Of a DNA stretch of 64,000 bases, positions 62,319 to 64,000 are shown in pieces (position 1 is the first letter of the stretch; the number at the start of each line of letters is the position of its first letter). The stretch spans positions 186,001 to 250,000 of the forward strand of contig NZ_CP071132.1 of the NCBI RefSeq assembly GCF_017220215.1. Direction: 5' to 3'. The translations under genes were made by a program, and so were the position numbers. Under the pieces are notes generated by a model. It was not told where the DNA came from. It ran no database searches and saw only the letters and a program-made list of their open reading frames with translations. Source of the DNA: Caballeronia sp. M1242. GTDB taxonomy: Bacteria; Pseudomonadota; Gammaproteobacteria; Burkholderiales; Burkholderiaceae.

Positions 62319-63362
62319 TCAACGTCCCGTCGATGCAGGCGGCGGTGGAATCTTGGATGTGGGCTTGGCGCCGCCGATGCCGAAGATCGCGCGCACGCGT
62401 TCGCCACCCGCGAAGGCGAGCGACGCGAGCAGCAGGAAGCCCCACGCGCAATCGCCGAAAAACTGCGAGACGCCAAGCAGATTGAAGAGGCTCGACAGGA
62501 ACTGCAGGACCGTTGCCGCGAGAAACACGCAGACAATGCGTCCGTAGCCGCCCGCCGGATTCACGCCGCCCATCACCGCGATCAGAATCGCGATCAAGAG
62601 ATAAGAGTTGCCGTAATCCCACTTCGCGCTGGACGTATGCGTTGCGCTGATGAGACCCGCGAGCGATGCGAGCACGCCGCACATGCCGTAAGTCAGAATC
62701 AGCATGCGCGCGCGCGGAATGCCTGCATAGAAGGCGGCTTTGGGATTCGTGCCCATCAGGTAAAGCCGCAGGCCGAACGGCGTGCGCTTGAGCACCCAGC
62801 CGAGCCCGAGCACCGCCGCAATGAAGATCCACAGCGAAACGGGCACCTGAAGGAACGTGCCATTGCCGATGTTCGATAGCGGATCGACATATTCGACTCG
62901 CACCGATGCGCCGTTGCTCAACACGACGGCAATGCCCGTGAACAGCAATTGGGTGCCGAGCGTGCAGAGAATCGGCGTCAGCCTGAGCTTGGCAATGACC
63001 ACACCGTTCAGCAGGCCGCCGACCACGCCCATCGCGACGACGATGCCGACGAACACGGCCGTATAGAGCGCGGGCGAATCGTCGGCGGAGACGATGTGCG
63101 GCAGAGCCATCGCCGCGACCATGCCCGAGAGGTTCGCGAGCCCGACGCCCGAGAGGTCGATGCCGCCATTGCCCGAGACCATCGACAACATGATGCCGAG
63201 CGCGAGCAAGCCGAGTTCGGGCAATTGGCCGCCCATCGACTGAAGATTGTCGATGTCGAGAAACTGGCCGTGCGAAAGCCATGTCGCGACGATCACCACC
63301 AGCAGATTCACGCCGATCAGAAAGTTGAACTGCCGGTCAGCGAGCCACTTCGACGCCTTCAT
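62319..63362 (-). CDS. CUT2 sugar ABC transporter permease (first)
   Basis: A 347-residue permease with about ten helices. GIMLSMVSGNGGIDLSGVGL is the early family motif and IAVMGGVNPAGGYGRIVCVF the EAA-like motif. It overlaps the kinase stop by four bases (ATGA). Two distinct permeases, as in LsrC/LsrD or RhaP/RhaQ, imply a heterodimer. Confidence 0.92.
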   Translation of the reverse strand: MKASKWLADRQFNFLIGVNLLVVIVATWLSHGQFLDIDNLQSMGGQLPELGLLALGIMLSMVSGNGGIDLSGVGLANLSGMVAAMALPHIVSADDSPALYTAVFVGIVVAMGVVGGLLNGVVIAKLRLTPILCTLGTQLLFTGIAVVLSNGASVRVEYVDPLSNIGNGTFLQVPVSLWIFIAAVLGLGWVLKRTPFGLRLYLMGTNPKAAFYAGIPRARMLILTYGMCGVLASLAGLISATHTSSAKWDYGNSYLLIAILIAVMGGVNPAGGYGRIVCVFLAATVLQFLSSLFNLLGVSQFFGDCAWGFLLLASLAFAGGERVRAIFGIGGAKPTSKIPPPPASTGR

Positions 63363-64000
63363 TGCGTCACGCTCCTTTCGCTCAACAATGCATTGATTTC
63401 GTCGAGGCGAGGCATCGAAGGCGCGGTGCCGGGCCGCGTGACCGAGATGCTCGCCAACGCGCATCCGAAGCGCACGGCATCGAGCGCGCTGTCGCCGCGC
63501 GCGAGCGCCGCCGCGAAACCGCCGGTGAAGCCATCGCCCGCGCCGGCCGTTTCGACCACGCGTCCGCATTCGAACGCGGGAACCAGCACCGATTCGCTCG
63601 CGCTATGCAGGAGCGCGCCCGCCTCGCCCAACGTGATGATCGCCGCGCGCGCGCCCTTGCTCAACAGAACATCCGCCGCGCGACGCGCATCGTCGACAGA
63701 CTTCACGGCGACTCCCGTCAATGCCGCCGCCTCGGTCTCATTCGGCGTGATGTAGTCGCAAAGCGGATAGATATCGTCGTCGAGCGCGAGCGCGGGCGCC
63801 GGGTTGAAGACGGTCGTCACGCCATGCTTCCGGGCGAGTTCGAGCCCGCGTTTCGCGGCCGGAATGGGCTGCTCCAGTTGCGTGACGAAGACGGCTGCCT
63901 TCGCGATGTCCGCTTCGATCGCATCCACGTCAGCGGGGCCGAGCGTGCCGGCCGCGCCCGCCGCGACGATGATCGCATTGCCGCCGGTGTTTTCGTCCAC
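63359..64000 (-). CDS. PfkB-family sugar kinase (ribokinase-like), C-terminal part
   Basis: The visible 213 codons run to the window edge and lack about the first 90. VDENTGGNAIIVAAGAAGTL, VFNPAPALALDDDIYPLCDY, ITPNETEAAALTG, AIITLGEAGAL and VVETAGAGDGFTGGFAAALA are ribokinase motifs; the last has the catalytic Asp and anion hole. It phosphorylates a sugar taken in by the transporter. The first base of the window complement is inside the gene, and GTG at the edge is not the true start. It overlaps the permease gene by four bases. Confidence 0.9.
   Translation of the reverse strand: MDENTGGNAIIVAAGAAGTLGPADVDAIEADIAKAAVFVTQLEQPIPAAKRGLELARKHGVTTVFNPAPALALDDDIYPLCDYITPNETEAAALTGVAVKSVDDARRAADVLLSKGARAAIITLGEAGALLHSASESVLVPAFECGRVVETAGAGDGFTGGFAAALARGDSALDAVRFGCALASISVTRPGTAPSMPRLDEINALLSERSVTQ

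Noticed and set aside
1-64000. CRISPR arrays, tRNA or rRNA genes
   Set aside because: No regularly spaced repeats and no tRNA-like cloverleaf or rRNA sequence was seen; only short tandem repeats such as CATACGACCA twice at 28166 and ACGTCTGTCGCTT twice near 23081.

Overview
The window is high-GC proteobacterial DNA that reads as Burkholderiaceae, most like Caballeronia, Paraburkholderia or Burkholderia. The taxonomic call is inference from protein resemblance: a YSC84 lipoprotein, a DUF3300/DUF2950 pair, a PPK2-SulP-Pta-AckA run and a DmdC-type acyl-CoA dehydrogenase. I see no rRNA, tRNA, ribosomal protein or replication gene and no CRISPR array. With so many accessory functions and gene relics this fits a secondary chromosome or megaplasmid better than a core chromosome, but the sequence does not prove it.

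Layout. 0-8 kb: the start of a CheB-type methylesterase gene (cut by the window edge), a small secreted Gly-rich protein, a secreted SGNH/GDSL hydrolase and a 1685-residue autotransporter with two tandem copies of a passenger unit. 8-9.4 kb: a decayed intergenic stretch holding an IS256-family transposase relic. 9.4-14.5 kb: a lipoprotein phosphodiesterase overlapping a secreted unknown, a Tat-exported tyrosinase and a BON-domain protein. 14.7-22.7 kb: a broken TetR gene, a DmdC-like acyl-CoA dehydrogenase, a sulfatase with its own formylglycine-generating enzyme, a LuxC-like acyl-CoA reductase relic and an acyl-CoA ligase. Four copies of a C-tract/G-tract inverted repeat lie 130-210 bp upstream of genes here. 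23-28 kb: haloperoxidase-like hydrolase, MOSC protein, a conserved unknown, a class II glutamine amidotransferase and an AI-2E-family membrane protein.

28-48.5 kb looks like a stress and low-oxygen metabolism block: YSC84 lipoprotein; RRM protein, PPK2, SulP, phosphotransacetylase and acetate kinase on one strand; six tightly packed envelope genes ending upstream with DUF2950 and DUF3300 behind a CTTAAG-N5-CTTAAG direct repeat; then glycogen phosphorylase, glycogen debranching enzyme, an AspT-type exchanger, D-lactate dehydrogenase and a VIT1/CCC1-like protein on one strand. Glycogen breakdown, lactate and acetate formation and polyphosphate chemistry would together supply ATP when respiration is limited (inference).

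48.7-64 kb: two internally deleted relics (an amino-acid ABC binding protein and an SLC13-type permease); a LOV-domain hybrid histidine kinase with a stand-alone receiver; an MFS exporter; a PadR regulator coupled to a ferric-siderophore reductase behind a palindromic operator; a LysR-type regulator with two HTH domains; an alpha/beta hydrolase; a DeoR regulator; and a CUT2 sugar ABC operon whose first visible gene is a PfkB sugar kinase cut by the right edge.

A recurring theme is gene decay by internal deletion and frameshift (TetR, LuxC-like, ABC binding protein, SLC13 permease, IS256), which suggests recent rearrangement.
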